In this document: in pieces, positions 28,711 to 36,452 of the stretch
Position numbering within the stretch: position 1 is the stretch's first letter
Layout: every line of letters starts with the position of its first letter
Assembly: GCF_036568125.1 (NCBI RefSeq)
Contig: NZ_DATCTF010000015.1
Coordinates: 235,887-299,886, forward strand
DNA: 64,000 nucleotides
Source of the DNA: Magnetovibrio sp.
Lineage (GTDB): Bacteria > Pseudomonadota > Alphaproteobacteria > Rhodospirillales > Magnetovibrionaceae
Direction: 5' to 3'
The notes under the pieces: generated by a model
What the model was told of the DNA's origin: nothing
Databases searched by the model: none
Seen by the model: only the letters and a program-made list of their open reading frames with translations
Program-made: the position numbers and the translations under genes

Positions 28711-28727
28711 TTGGCACGGGACCTGCA
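28711..28727 (+). promoter_or_regulatory. Candidate sigma-54 (RpoN) promoter of the guanidine operon
   Basis: The sequence TTGGCACGGGACCTGCA contains the full -24 element TTGGCACG and a -12 element CTGCA, with GG (28713-28714) and GC (28725-28726) 12 bp apart. The predicted start (~28738) is right at the 5' edge of the guanidine-I aptamer, which independently supports it. Clear NtrC sites were not found. Confidence 0.8.
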
Positions 28728-28737
28728 AGACTGGGGG

Positions 28738-28846
28738 TGCATCTAGGGTTCCGGCTCCTGCCATATGGGGGCGTCTGGTCCGAGGGATGCAATCCGCTCT
28801 CATATCCAGCGGACACACGGCGGGACAAAAGCCCGGGAGAACGCCA
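28738..28846 (+). ncRNA. Guanidine-I riboswitch (ykkC class) aptamer
   Basis: The ykkC consensus is present in order: CTAGGGTTCCGG (28743-28754), CTGGTCCGAG (28775-28784) and ACACGGCGGGACAAAAG (28814-28830) with CCCGGGAGA (28832-28840). These form the ligand pocket that binds guanidinium. It lies in the 5' leader of the importer/guanidine-hydrolase genes, which are the known partners of this class, so guanidine should switch the operon on. Confidence 0.93.
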
Positions 28847-28934
28847 GCCGCGAAGGTGATATTCGCGGGGTAACGTTTCTCTTGGCTGTACCCCGCCCTC
28901 TCCTTCCTTGTTGGTTTTCGATAACGCAAGGAGA
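28847..28934 (+). promoter_or_regulatory. Likely expression platform of the guanidine riboswitch and ribosome site
   Basis: Three hairpins can compete. CCGCGAA/TTCGCGG (28848-28854 with 28862-28868) shares bases with GCGGGGTA/TACCCCGC (28865-28872 with 28889-28896), which is followed by a pyrimidine-rich run. TCCTTG (28905-28910) can pair with CAAGGA (28927-28932), covering the AAGGAG ribosome site 7 nt before ATG 28940. Whether control is by termination or by ribosome access cannot be decided by eye. Confidence 0.55.
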
Positions 28935-28939
28935 ACAAC

Positions 28940-30025
28940 ATGACGTTTCCCAAGAACAAAGCACTCAGCCTCTTCGTCGGCGCACTGGCTCTTATTTCAG
29001 CGGGCACGGCGTCGCTCAACGACGCGCTGGCCGCGGAAAAAACCTCGTTCAAGGTTGCCTGGTCGATTTACGTCGGCTGGATGCCGTGGGGCTATGCTTC
29101 CGACCACGGCATCGTGAAAAAGTGGGCCGACAAGTACGGCATCGACATCGAGGTCGTGCAGATCAACGACTACATCGAATCCATCAACCAATACACCGCG
29201 GGCGAATACGACGCTTGCGTGATGACCAACATGGACGCCCTAACCATTCCTGCGGCGGGCGGCGTGGACAGCACCGCACTGATCCTCGGCGATTTCTCCA
29301 ACGGCAACGACGCGGTGATCTTGAAGGGCAAAGACAAGCTCGCCGACATCAAGGGGCAAAACGTCAACTTGGTCGAACTGTCGGTCTCGCACTATCTACT
29401 GGCGCGCGGTCTGGAAAGTGTTGGCATGGCGGAAAAGGACGTCAAGGTCGTCAACACCTCGGACGCCGACATGGTCGCCGCTTACGCCACCGACGACGTC
29501 ACCGCGGTGACCACCTGGAACCCGTTGGTCGCGGAAATCACCGCCATGCCCGGCGCGAACAAGGTGTTCGACAGCAGCCAGATTCCCGGTGAAATCATCG
29601 ACATGCTGGTCGCCAACACCTCCATGGTGAAAGACAACCCCAAATTCGCCAAAGCCCTGGTCGGCGCATGGTTCGAAACCATGGCGTTGATGAGCCAAGA
29701 CGACGCCGCAGGTAAAGCCGCCCGCGAAGCCATGGGCAAAGCATCCGGCACCGATCTGGCGGGCTACGAAATGCAGCTCGACAGCACCAAGATGTTCTAC
29801 ATGGCCAAGGACTCTTTAGCGTTCGCCAAAAGCGCGGACCTGCCCGCGACCATGGACAAGGTCGCCAAGTTCTCCTTCGACCATGGCCTGTTGGGTGATG
29901 GCGCGGCGGACGCGGGCTTCATCGGCATGGCGTTCCCGGGCGGTAAAACGCTGGGCGACACCGCCAACATCAAGCTGCGTTTCGACGACGCTTATGTCGG
30001 CATGGCGGCCGCAGGCGCGCTCTGA
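28940..30025 (+). CDS. Substrate-binding protein of a NitT/TauT-type importer, probably for guanidine
   Basis: The 361-residue protein has a signal peptide (residues 1-31, ending LNDALAA) and a NitT/TauT/SsuA-type type II fold: FKVAWSIYVGWMPWGYASDHGIVKKWADKYG, VQINDYIESINQYTAGEYDACVMTNMDAL, DSTALILGDFSNGNDAVILK. It is the first gene after the guanidine-I riboswitch, and NitT/TauT-like importers beside guanidine hydrolase are known in cyanobacteria, so guanidine is the best guess for its ligand. The stop TGA overlaps the permease start (TGATG). Acidic and aromatic residues in the body could hold a guanidinium cation. Confidence 0.85.
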   Translation: MTFPKNKALSLFVGALALISAGTASLNDALAAEKTSFKVAWSIYVGWMPWGYASDHGIVKKWADKYGIDIEVVQINDYIESINQYTAGEYDACVMTNMDALTIPAAGGVDSTALILGDFSNGNDAVILKGKDKLADIKGQNVNLVELSVSHYLLARGLESVGMAEKDVKVVNTSDADMVAAYATDDVTAVTTWNPLVAEITAMPGANKVFDSSQIPGEIIDMLVANTSMVKDNPKFAKALVGAWFETMALMSQDDAAGKAAREAMGKASGTDLAGYEMQLDSTKMFYMAKDSLAFAKSADLPATMDKVAKFSFDHGLLGDGAADAGFIGMAFPGGKTLGDTANIKLRFDDAYVGMAAAGAL

Positions 30026-30849
30026 TGCATCACCGTCGGCTCATAAACCGACACCCCGGTCGGGCAAGCGCGGCATGGTTGGCCGCGCTGCCCTTCGTGC
30101 TGGTGGCGGCGGCATACTTGATCGGTTCGGATATTCGTCTTGAGGCGAACCCAAGCGACAAGTTGCTGCCGTCTCTCGGCACCATCGCCGACACCATTTA
30201 TCGTCTGGCGTTCACCCCCGATAAACGATCCGGCGCATATCTGTTTTGGGACGACACCTGGGCGAGTCTCTTGCGCTTAGGCCTGGGTATGTTCGTCGCC
30301 ACCTTGGGCGGGCTCGCCATAGGCATTGCGGCGGGCTTGGTTCCTTATGCGCGCGCGGCGCTATCGCCGTTCATAGCGGTGCTGTCGATGATTCCGCCAC
30401 TGGCGGTGCTGCCGATCCTGTTCATCGTCTTCGGCCTTGGCGAAGGTGCGAAAGTCGTTCTCATCGTGTTTGGCGTGATGCCGTTTTTCATGCGCGACAT
30501 CCAACTGTGGGTGCAAAGCCTGCCCGGAGAGCAATTGATCAAGGCGCAAACCCTGGGCGCCAGTTCGTGGCAGGTGGCATTACGCGTGGTGCTGCCGCAA
30601 ACCATGCCGCGTCTGATCGACAGCGTGCGCCTGTCGCTCGGTCCCGCGTGGCTGTTTTTGATTGCCGCCGAGGCCATCGCTTCGACCGAAGGCCTCGGCT
30701 ATCGCATCTTCTTGGTGCGCCGCTACATGTCCATGGATGTGATCTTGCCGTACGTGGTGTGGATCACCCTGCTGGCCTTCGTCATGGATTTTGTCTTGAG
30801 CTGGATCAGCCGCAAGGCGTTCCCCTGGGCAAAACTGGGAGGCCACTGA
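30025..30849 (+). CDS. ABC importer permease (guanidine riboswitch operon)
   Basis: The 274-residue permease has about six helices and the BPD_transp_1 EAA loop (EQLIKAQTLGASSWQVALRVVLPQTMPRLIDSVRLSLGPAW). It resembles TauC/SsuC/NrtB permeases of the NitT/TauT group. It is coupled by overlap to the binding protein and is 1 bp before the ATPase gene. Substrate is inferred from the riboswitch. Confidence 0.88.
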   Translation: MHHRRLINRHPGRASAAWLAALPFVLVAAAYLIGSDIRLEANPSDKLLPSLGTIADTIYRLAFTPDKRSGAYLFWDDTWASLLRLGLGMFVATLGGLAIGIAAGLVPYARAALSPFIAVLSMIPPLAVLPILFIVFGLGEGAKVVLIVFGVMPFFMRDIQLWVQSLPGEQLIKAQTLGASSWQVALRVVLPQTMPRLIDSVRLSLGPAWLFLIAAEAIASTEGLGYRIFLVRRYMSMDVILPYVVWITLLAFVMDFVLSWISRKAFPWAKLGGH

Positions 30850-30850
30850 G

Positions 30851-31624
30851 ATGACGAAAATTTCAGTCGTCAACCTGTGGAAGGAATACCCCGGTCAAAT
30901 CGTGCTGGAACGGGTCAACCTCGACCTCAAGGAAAAGACCTTTTGTTCCATCGTCGGCGCGTCTGGCTGCGGCAAGAGTACCTTTTTGCGCATCTTGCTG
31001 GGCCAGGAAGCGCAGACGCGCGGATCGATCACCATCGACGGCGCACCGCTGCCCGACGATCCGGGGCCGGATCGCGGCATCGTGTTTCAGCGCTATTCGG
31101 TGTTTCCCCATTTGACCGCCGCACAAAACGTCGCCTTCGGTTTGGAGACCGAACGCGCACCGTTCTTGGGCCGCTTGTTCGGCGCGCCCCGCAAGGCCGC
31201 GTTGGACGAGGCGCGCACGTATCTGGAAGCCGTCGGCCTCGACCACGCGGCGGACAAATACCCCGCAGAACTTTCCGGCGGCATGCAACAGCGCCTCGCC
31301 ATCGCCCAGGCGCTGGTGAAGAAACCGAAGGTGTTGTTGCTCGATGAGCCGTTCGGCGCGCTAGATCCCGGCATCCGCGCCGACATGCACGACCTGATCA
31401 CCAAGCTGTGGAACGACAACGACATGACCGTGTTCATGGTCACCCACGATTTGGAAGAAGGCTTCAAGTTGGGTACGCGCCTGTTGGTGTTCGACAAGGT
31501 GCGCATCGATCCCGACGAACCCGGCGCGTACGGCGCCACCATCACCTACGACCTTCCGCTCGCAAGCAAAACCAAAGCCGAGCTGAAAGACATTCAAAAC
31601 CTCGACCGCAAAAAGAAGGACTAA
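30851..31624 (+). CDS. ABC importer ATP-binding protein (guanidine riboswitch operon)
   Basis: The 257-residue ATPase has Walker A GASGCGKST (~37-45), Q-loop VFQRYSVFPHLT, signature LSGGMQQRLAIAQALV, Walker B VLLLDEPFGALDP and switch His (MVTHDLEEG). A ~20-residue insertion (APFLGRLFGAPRKAA) lies between Q-loop and signature. It belongs to the NitT/TauT ATPase group and completes the three-gene importer. Confidence 0.92.
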   Translation: MTKISVVNLWKEYPGQIVLERVNLDLKEKTFCSIVGASGCGKSTFLRILLGQEAQTRGSITIDGAPLPDDPGPDRGIVFQRYSVFPHLTAAQNVAFGLETERAPFLGRLFGAPRKAALDEARTYLEAVGLDHAADKYPAELSGGMQQRLAIAQALVKKPKVLLLDEPFGALDPGIRADMHDLITKLWNDNDMTVFMVTHDLEEGFKLGTRLLVFDKVRIDPDEPGAYGATITYDLPLASKTKAELKDIQNLDRKKKD

Positions 31625-31628
31625 CACC

Positions 31629-32831
31629 ATGTTTTTCCAACATGACAAACACACCCGCGCGCATGCGGCGTTCACCGGAACGGAAAAACGATTTCACCAC
31701 CCCGACTTTTCCAAGATGCAGGCCCAGGGCTGGAAGTCCGCGCTTAAAGAAGCCGAACTGCCCGAAGACGCCTGGAAAGCGGAACAGAAATGGGCGTTGG
31801 ACAACGGCCTGCAAGGTGCGGATTCGATTGAGGATCGCTCCATCCCGACTTTTTCGCGCGGCGAACTGCCGCACTTTGCCGGCATCAACACGTTCTTGAA
31901 AGCGCCTTACGCCGAAAACGTCCGCGACGTAGGGCGCTACGACGCCGCCATCATGGGGGTGCCGTTCGACGGCGGCACCACCTATCGTCCGGGCACCCGT
32001 TTCGGCCCGCAAGGCATGCGCCGTATTTCCGCGCTGTACACCCCTTACAACTACGAGATGGGGGTAGATCTGCGTGAACAGATGACGCTGTGCGACGCGG
32101 GCGACGTGTTCACCATTCCCGCCAACATCGAAAAGACCTTCGACCAGATCACCAAGGCCATGAGCCACGTGTTCTCAAGCGGTGCCATGCCGATCATCTT
32201 GGGCGGCGATCATTCCATCGGTTATCCCACCGTGCGCGGCATAGCCGAATGCACCACCAAGAAAATCGGCATCATCCATTTCGACCGCCATGCCGACATC
32301 CAGGAAAAAGACTTGGACGAACGCATGCACACCACGCCGTGGTTCCACGCCACCAACATGCCCAACGTGCCCGCCACCAACTTGGTGCAGATCGGTATCG
32401 GCGGGTGGCAGGTTCCGCGCGAAGCAGTGAAGGAAATCCGCAAGCGTGACACCAACATCCTAACCATGCGCGACGTCGAGGAAATGGGCATCGATAAGGT
32501 CGCCGAAGTCGCACTCGACTTGGCGTGGAAAGACGCCGATGCGGTGTATCTCAGCTTTGACGTCGATTGCGTCGATTGCGGTTTCGTTCCCGGAACCGGC
32601 TGGCCGGAACCGGGTGGCTTCCTGCCCCGCGAAGCGTTGTCGCTGGTCGGCAAGGTCGCGGCGGAGGGACTCTGCGGCATGGAAGTGGTCGAGGTCTCGC
32701 CGCCTTACGACACCTCCGACATCACCTCGCTGTTCGGCACCCGCGTAGTGGTCGATGTGCTCGGCACCTTGGTCGCGCACGGCAAGATGGGCGCACACAA
32801 ACACATCATCGACAAGCCGGTCAGCTTTTAA
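31629..32831 (+). CDS. gdmH: Ureohydrolase of the guanidine hydrolase (GdmH) type
   Basis: The 400-residue arginase-fold enzyme has all six metal ligands: His195 (GGDHS), Asp219, His221 and Asp223 (FDRHAD) and Asp311 and Asp313 (FDVDCVD). Two features fit guanidine hydrolase more than agmatinase: a ~95-residue N-terminal extension, and HFDRHADIQ followed by MHTTPWFHATN. Characterised GdmH is a Ni2+ enzyme (about 390 residues) that splits guanidine to urea and ammonia. Control by a guanidine riboswitch and the nearby urease support this role. Helper proteins HypA/HypB, known for GdmH, are not beside it here. Confidence 0.85.
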   Translation: MFFQHDKHTRAHAAFTGTEKRFHHPDFSKMQAQGWKSALKEAELPEDAWKAEQKWALDNGLQGADSIEDRSIPTFSRGELPHFAGINTFLKAPYAENVRDVGRYDAAIMGVPFDGGTTYRPGTRFGPQGMRRISALYTPYNYEMGVDLREQMTLCDAGDVFTIPANIEKTFDQITKAMSHVFSSGAMPIILGGDHSIGYPTVRGIAECTTKKIGIIHFDRHADIQEKDLDERMHTTPWFHATNMPNVPATNLVQIGIGGWQVPREAVKEIRKRDTNILTMRDVEEMGIDKVAEVALDLAWKDADAVYLSFDVDCVDCGFVPGTGWPEPGGFLPREALSLVGKVAAEGLCGMEVVEVSPPYDTSDITSLFGTRVVVDVLGTLVAHGKMGAHKHIIDKPVSF

Positions 32832-32843
32832 GGGAGCGCCTAC

Positions 32844-33239
32844 ATGAATGCCGATGAGATCATACTGTTGGAACACGCCTTCGTCGAAGGCTATCGCAGC
32901 GCCACCGACAAGCTCGGTTTCATGCGCCTCGCGGGCTTGCCGATGGAACTGAACCTGGACGGTCAACCGCCCAGCAAACTGGTCGAGGTGAAGGTGTCCG
33001 ACACCTTCACCGTCGGCACCGCCGCGCCGGGCTTTGGCTCGACAGAGCTGGTCTACCATCCGCTGCCCAGCGAAATGGTCACCAGCGCCCTGCTGTTGGA
33101 ATTCCTGTACGTGCACGCCCACGGCAGAGAAAGCTATTCGCTCGCCCAACTGCTGGCCGTTCGCGACGGCCGCGACCCCGACGAAGCGGCGCACGACCAT
33201 GCCCACGCCCATGGCCATCACCATCATCATCCACATTGA
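32844..33239 (+). CDS. 131-residue protein with histidine-rich tail, candidate nickel helper
   Basis: No family is recognised with certainty. The first ~105 residues look like a compact alpha/beta domain (ADEIILLEHAFVEGYRSATDKLG, LNLDGQPPSKLVEVKVSDTF, YHPLPSEMVTSALLLEFLYVHAHG). The last ~18 residues are a metal-binding tail of about ten histidines with Asp and Ala (HDHAHAHGHHHHHPH). It starts 12 bp after the guanidine-hydrolase gene with GGGAG-type spacing. Position and tail suggest nickel binding and insertion into that enzyme, in place of HypA/HypB; it has no CxxC zinc site as HypA has and no P-loop as HypB has. This is inference. Confidence 0.7.
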   Translation: MNADEIILLEHAFVEGYRSATDKLGFMRLAGLPMELNLDGQPPSKLVEVKVSDTFTVGTAAPGFGSTELVYHPLPSEMVTSALLLEFLYVHAHGRESYSLAQLLAVRDGRDPDEAAHDHAHAHGHHHHHPH

Positions 33240-33250
33240 GGAGAACACCT

Positions 33251-33466
33251 ATGATCCGCACACTGACCATCACCATCGCCACCTTGGCCCCGACAGCTGC
33301 GTTCGCCCACACCGACGGACACGCTGAAATGGCCCTGACGGCGGAGCTTGCCCACATGCTCAGCGATCCGCTGCACGTGGCTCTGATCGCCGCCGTCGCG
33401 GGTGCCGTCGCGCTCGGCTACAAAGCTTGGCGCACCAAGACTCCCGCCCGTCAAAAGACCAACTAA
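33251..33466 (+). CDS. 71-residue membrane protein resembling the N-terminus of HupE/UreJ
   Basis: ATG 33251 follows GAGGAGA (an in-frame TTG at 33236 is also open). The product has a signal peptide (ITIATLAPTAAFA) directly followed by HTDGHAE, then AELAHMLSDPLHVALIAAVAGAVALGYKAW, one membrane helix, and a basic end. Signal cleavage leaving an N-terminal histidine and the H-x3-L/DPLH pattern are like HupE/UreJ nickel permeases, but it is far shorter (HupE ~200 residues). It could be a small metal-handling membrane protein; function unproven. Confidence 0.6.
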   Translation: MIRTLTITIATLAPTAAFAHTDGHAEMALTAELAHMLSDPLHVALIAAVAGAVALGYKAWRTKTPARQKTN

Positions 33467-33484
33467 AGCGTCTGTAACGCCCTG

Positions 33485-33517
33485 AAGGCCGGACCCTCTT
33501 TTCCAAGGTCCGGCCTT
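33485..33517 (+). terminator. Hairpin after the guanidine operon
   Basis: AAGGCCGGACC (33485-33495) pairs perfectly with GGTCCGGCCTT (33507-33517). The tail is poor in T, so it may be a partial terminator separating the riboswitch operon from the next ureohydrolase gene. Confidence 0.65.
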
Positions 33518-33611
33518 AACCCTATTACAAAAGCCGTTGATCGCGCCTTCGCTTTCAGGCAATGATCCCCCACGCACTCCTCCCCAGATCTTACGAATAC
33601 AGAGGCCCACG

Positions 33612-34574
33612 ATGTCCGACTCATCCGAAAAATTCCAGCCCATCGACGCCAGCGCCATGCCGCGCTTTGGCGGCATGCCGACGTTCATGCGCTTGCCGCA
33701 TGTGACCGATCCGGCGCTGGTCGACATCGCCTTGATCGGAATTCCCTGGGATGCGGGCACCACCAATCGCGCCGGTGCGCGTCACGGTCCGCGTGAAATC
33801 CGCAACCAATCGAGCTTCATGCGCGCCGTGCATCACGTCAGCCGCATCGCGCCGTACGACCTGTGCCGGGTCGCGGATCTCGGCGACGTCGAAACCAATC
33901 CGTTCGACATGATCGACACCATGGATCAGATCACCGCGTTCATGAACCGCGTGATTGATGCCGGCGCGGTGCCGCTGTCGGCGGGCGGCGATCATTTGTG
34001 TTCGTTGCCGGTGCTGCGCGCGGTGGCCAAAAACGGTCCGGTGGGCTTGATCCATTTCGACGCCCATTCCGACACCAATGACACCTATTTCGGCGACAAC
34101 AAGTACACCCACGGCACGCCGTTTCGCCGCGCCGTCGAAGAAGGCTTGATCGATCCCAAACGCACCATCCAGATCGGCATTCGCGGTTCCATCTACGGCG
34201 CCGAAGACATGGCGTTCGCCGAACAGAACGGCATGCGCGTGATTTATATCGAAGAATATTTCAAGATGGGCGCGGACAAGGTGGTCGAAGAAATTCGCCG
34301 CGTGATCGGCGACGGTCCAGCCTACGTCACCTTTGATGTCGACGGCATCGACCCCGCCTACACACCGGGCACCGGCACGCCGGAAATCGGCGGCTACAAC
34401 ACGTACGACGCTCAGGTCATGATCCGCGGCCTTCAAGGGCTCAACCTGGTCGGCGGCGATGTCGTCGAGGTTGCGCCGCCGTTCGATCCGTCCGGCACCA
34501 CGGCCCTGGTCGGTGCCACATTGATGTTCGAGATTCTCTGCGTGCTGGCCGACGCCCACGCAAAACGCGGCTGA
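33612..34574 (+). CDS. Agmatinase/guanidino-acid ureohydrolase (arginase family)
   Basis: The start at 33612 has GAGG six bases upstream; a longer ORF to 33537 is not needed. The 320-residue enzyme has the six ligands His128 (GGDHL), Asp150, His152, Asp154 (FDAHSD) and Asp242, Asp244 (FDVDGIDP). THGTPFRRA and the length fit the agmatinase/guanidinobutyrase/guanidinopropionase group, which releases urea from guanidino compounds. The true substrate cannot be read. It may belong with the downstream TetR/creatininase cluster or with the guanidine operon; it is convergent with the TetR gene. Confidence 0.85.
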   Translation: MSDSSEKFQPIDASAMPRFGGMPTFMRLPHVTDPALVDIALIGIPWDAGTTNRAGARHGPREIRNQSSFMRAVHHVSRIAPYDLCRVADLGDVETNPFDMIDTMDQITAFMNRVIDAGAVPLSAGGDHLCSLPVLRAVAKNGPVGLIHFDAHSDTNDTYFGDNKYTHGTPFRRAVEEGLIDPKRTIQIGIRGSIYGAEDMAFAEQNGMRVIYIEEYFKMGADKVVEEIRRVIGDGPAYVTFDVDGIDPAYTPGTGTPEIGGYNTYDAQVMIRGLQGLNLVGGDVVEVAPPFDPSGTTALVGATLMFEILCVLADAHAKRG

Positions 34575-34580
34575 GAGAAC

Positions 34581-35183
34581 TTAAGCCAAACGCCCCAGAA
34601 CGAATTCCAGATCGCGCCGCGTCAAGCGATCGCGGGCTTCACGCGTGCGCGTGCGGTCGATGATGAACTCCAAAAAGCGTGCGTTGTGCACGTTGTACAG
34701 AACCTCAGCCGCGGTTTCGCAGTCGCAATCGTGAGCCAGGGTCTCAAAGCGTTTTAGAAACCGTTCCAACTGTTCGATCAGGGTTTGATCCAAGCGCCGA
34801 TACACCGCACCGAATTCGGTGTTACCCTCCAAGATCGAGGTGGCGATCACGTGGCGCCAGATTTCGCGGTTCAGATACGAAAACGCATGTTCGTTGATGG
34901 TCTTGGAAAAACCGACGATGGCTTCCAGCGGGTCACTCTGCGCAATGTCCATCAAGGCTTCGATCTTATCGATCAACAGGTCGTCGCTGCGCGTTACCAA
35001 CGCCAACAACACGCCGCCTTTGGTGCGGTAATGGTTGTAGACTGTCACGGCAGAGACATCCGCGCTTTCGGCGATCATTTCGATGGTCGTGGCGTCAAAC
35101 CCACGATCGCGAAAATGCTCGCGCGCCGCATCCAAGATCCGCTGGCGGCGGCCTTCCTTTTTATGTTCGCGCAGTCCTGACAT
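34581..35183 (-). CDS. TetR family transcriptional regulator
   Basis: The 200-residue regulator has the TetR HTH (RQRILDAAREHFRDRGFDATTIEMIAESADVSAVTVYNHYRTKGGVL, residues ~13-57) and a helical ligand domain with CDCE at ~153. It is divergent from the importer/creatininase operon at 35385 and most likely represses it, sensing a substrate of that operon. The 200-bp gap holds a direct repeat that may be its operator. Confidence 0.9.
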   Translation of the reverse strand: MSGLREHKKEGRRQRILDAAREHFRDRGFDATTIEMIAESADVSAVTVYNHYRTKGGVLLALVTRSDDLLIDKIEALMDIAQSDPLEAIVGFSKTINEHAFSYLNREIWRHVIATSILEGNTEFGAVYRRLDQTLIEQLERFLKRFETLAHDCDCETAAEVLYNVHNARFLEFIIDRTRTREARDRLTRRDLEFVLGRLA

Positions 35184-35256
35184 GCAATCACCTTAAGGAG
35201 GAGGAGGAATCGATCAAAGGATAGTCGCTTGATCGCCGAGGTCGAAGAAAAAATTG

Positions 35257-35284
35257 TAGTGGACTAAAATTATAGTGGACTAAA
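35257..35284. promoter_or_regulatory. Direct repeat, candidate TetR operator
   Basis: TAGTGGACTAAA occurs at 35257-35268 and again at 35273-35284, 16 bp apart. Each copy has TAGT..ACTA arms around GG. A second inverted pair, AGTCAGGTAA (35291-35300) and TTACCTGAGT (35331-35340), lies downstream. Both sit between the divergent TetR and importer genes. Confidence 0.5.
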
Positions 35285-35384
35285 GTTTTAAGTCAGGTAA
35301 AGTTTATTTTGAATTGGGCCACGACGCCGCTTACCTGAGTCTTTAGACGCGTGCCGTGTCATATCGTTATTTATGGAGGGTTTG

Positions 35385-36452
35385 ATGAACTTCAAACAAA
35401 TCATCGCAGGACTGTTGCTTCTGCCTCTGATGGCATTCGGCGTCGTCGCCGAAGCGTCAGCCAAGGAAAAAATCAAAATCGGCGTCGCCGTTTCGTGGCC
35501 GGGCTACGCCTTCTACGAACTGGCGCGGGTCAAAAACATGGCCCCCGGCTATGACATGGAAATCACCATTTTCGAAGATCCCATCGCAGGCCACAACCAA
35601 TTGGCAGCGGGCAACATCGACGTTTACGTCTCGACGCTGGATTACATCCCGGTAGCGGTTGAAAACAAGTTGCCGATCGTCAACGTGGCGTTCACCAACC
35701 CGTCATACGGCGTCGACCAGGTCGTGCTCGCGCCCGGCATCTCGGTCGCCGACATCAAAGGCAAGAAGGTCGCCGCACCGGAAGCTTTCATCGGTCACAT
35801 CGTGGTCGGGCTGTGGCTCGACAAAAACGGCATCAAGCCGTCCGACGTGACGTGGGTCAACCTCAACGCCGACGAAGGTGTGGGCCCGATGATTTCCGGC
35901 GACATCGCCGCCGCGTACATGTACGAGCCGTGGACGTCCAAACTGACCGAAGCGCTCAAGGGCACCCAGATCGTCGCCGACACCGCGCAAGACGACTACA
36001 AGAAACTCGGCCTGTTCGGCGATTCCATCTACATGAACGCCGACTTCATCAAGAACAACCGCAAAGCCGCGTTGGACATGTTGAAGGTCCGTTGGGACGC
36101 CGTGCAGTACTGGCACGACCACACCGACGAAGTGAACAAGCTGTGGGCCGAATACCTGCAATGGCCGGTCGGCGACATCGAATACGTCACCGGCACCAAC
36201 GGTAAGTTCTTCTTGGGCGGCATCTATATGTTCGACTTCAACGAAGCCGCTCAGTTCTGCGGTTCCATTCCCGGCGAGCCGCCGTTCGGCACCAATGGCG
36301 GTTTCAAGGACGCCGTCAAGATCACCAACGACTGGTGGGTGAAGTTGGGCGTGTTGAAAGAAAGCCACGATCCGGCACAGGGCATCGATTGCTCGTTGAT
36401 GGATGAGTTGGCCAAGGGCGGCTACAGCCAGTCCCTGCAAGCGCGTCAATAA
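35385..36452 (+). CDS. Substrate-binding protein of a second NitT/TauT-type importer
   Basis: The start at 35385 (MNFKQ) follows GGAGGG; the ORF opens at 35373. The 355-residue protein has a signal peptide ending EASA, then IKIGVAVSWPGYAFYELARVKNMAPGYDMEITIFEDP and LAAGNIDVYVSTLDYIP, the type II fold of nitrate/taurine/sulfonate binding proteins. It has two cysteines near the C-terminus. The ligand is unknown; neighbours suggest a creatinine- or guanidino-like compound. Confidence 0.85.
   Translation: MNFKQIIAGLLLLPLMAFGVVAEASAKEKIKIGVAVSWPGYAFYELARVKNMAPGYDMEITIFEDPIAGHNQLAAGNIDVYVSTLDYIPVAVENKLPIVNVAFTNPSYGVDQVVLAPGISVADIKGKKVAAPEAFIGHIVVGLWLDKNGIKPSDVTWVNLNADEGVGPMISGDIAAAYMYEPWTSKLTEALKGTQIVADTAQDDYKKLGLFGDSIYMNADFIKNNRKAALDMLKVRWDAVQYWHDHTDEVNKLWAEYLQWPVGDIEYVTGTNGKFFLGGIYMFDFNEAAQFCGSIPGEPPFGTNGGFKDAVKITNDWWVKLGVLKESHDPAQGIDCSLMDELAKGGYSQSLQARQ

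Noticed and set aside
35300..35335. A possible sigma-54 promoter before the second importer (TGGGCCACGACGCCGC)
   Set aside because: GG and GC have the right spacing, but most other consensus positions fail, unlike the two promoters near 28.2 and 28.7 kb.
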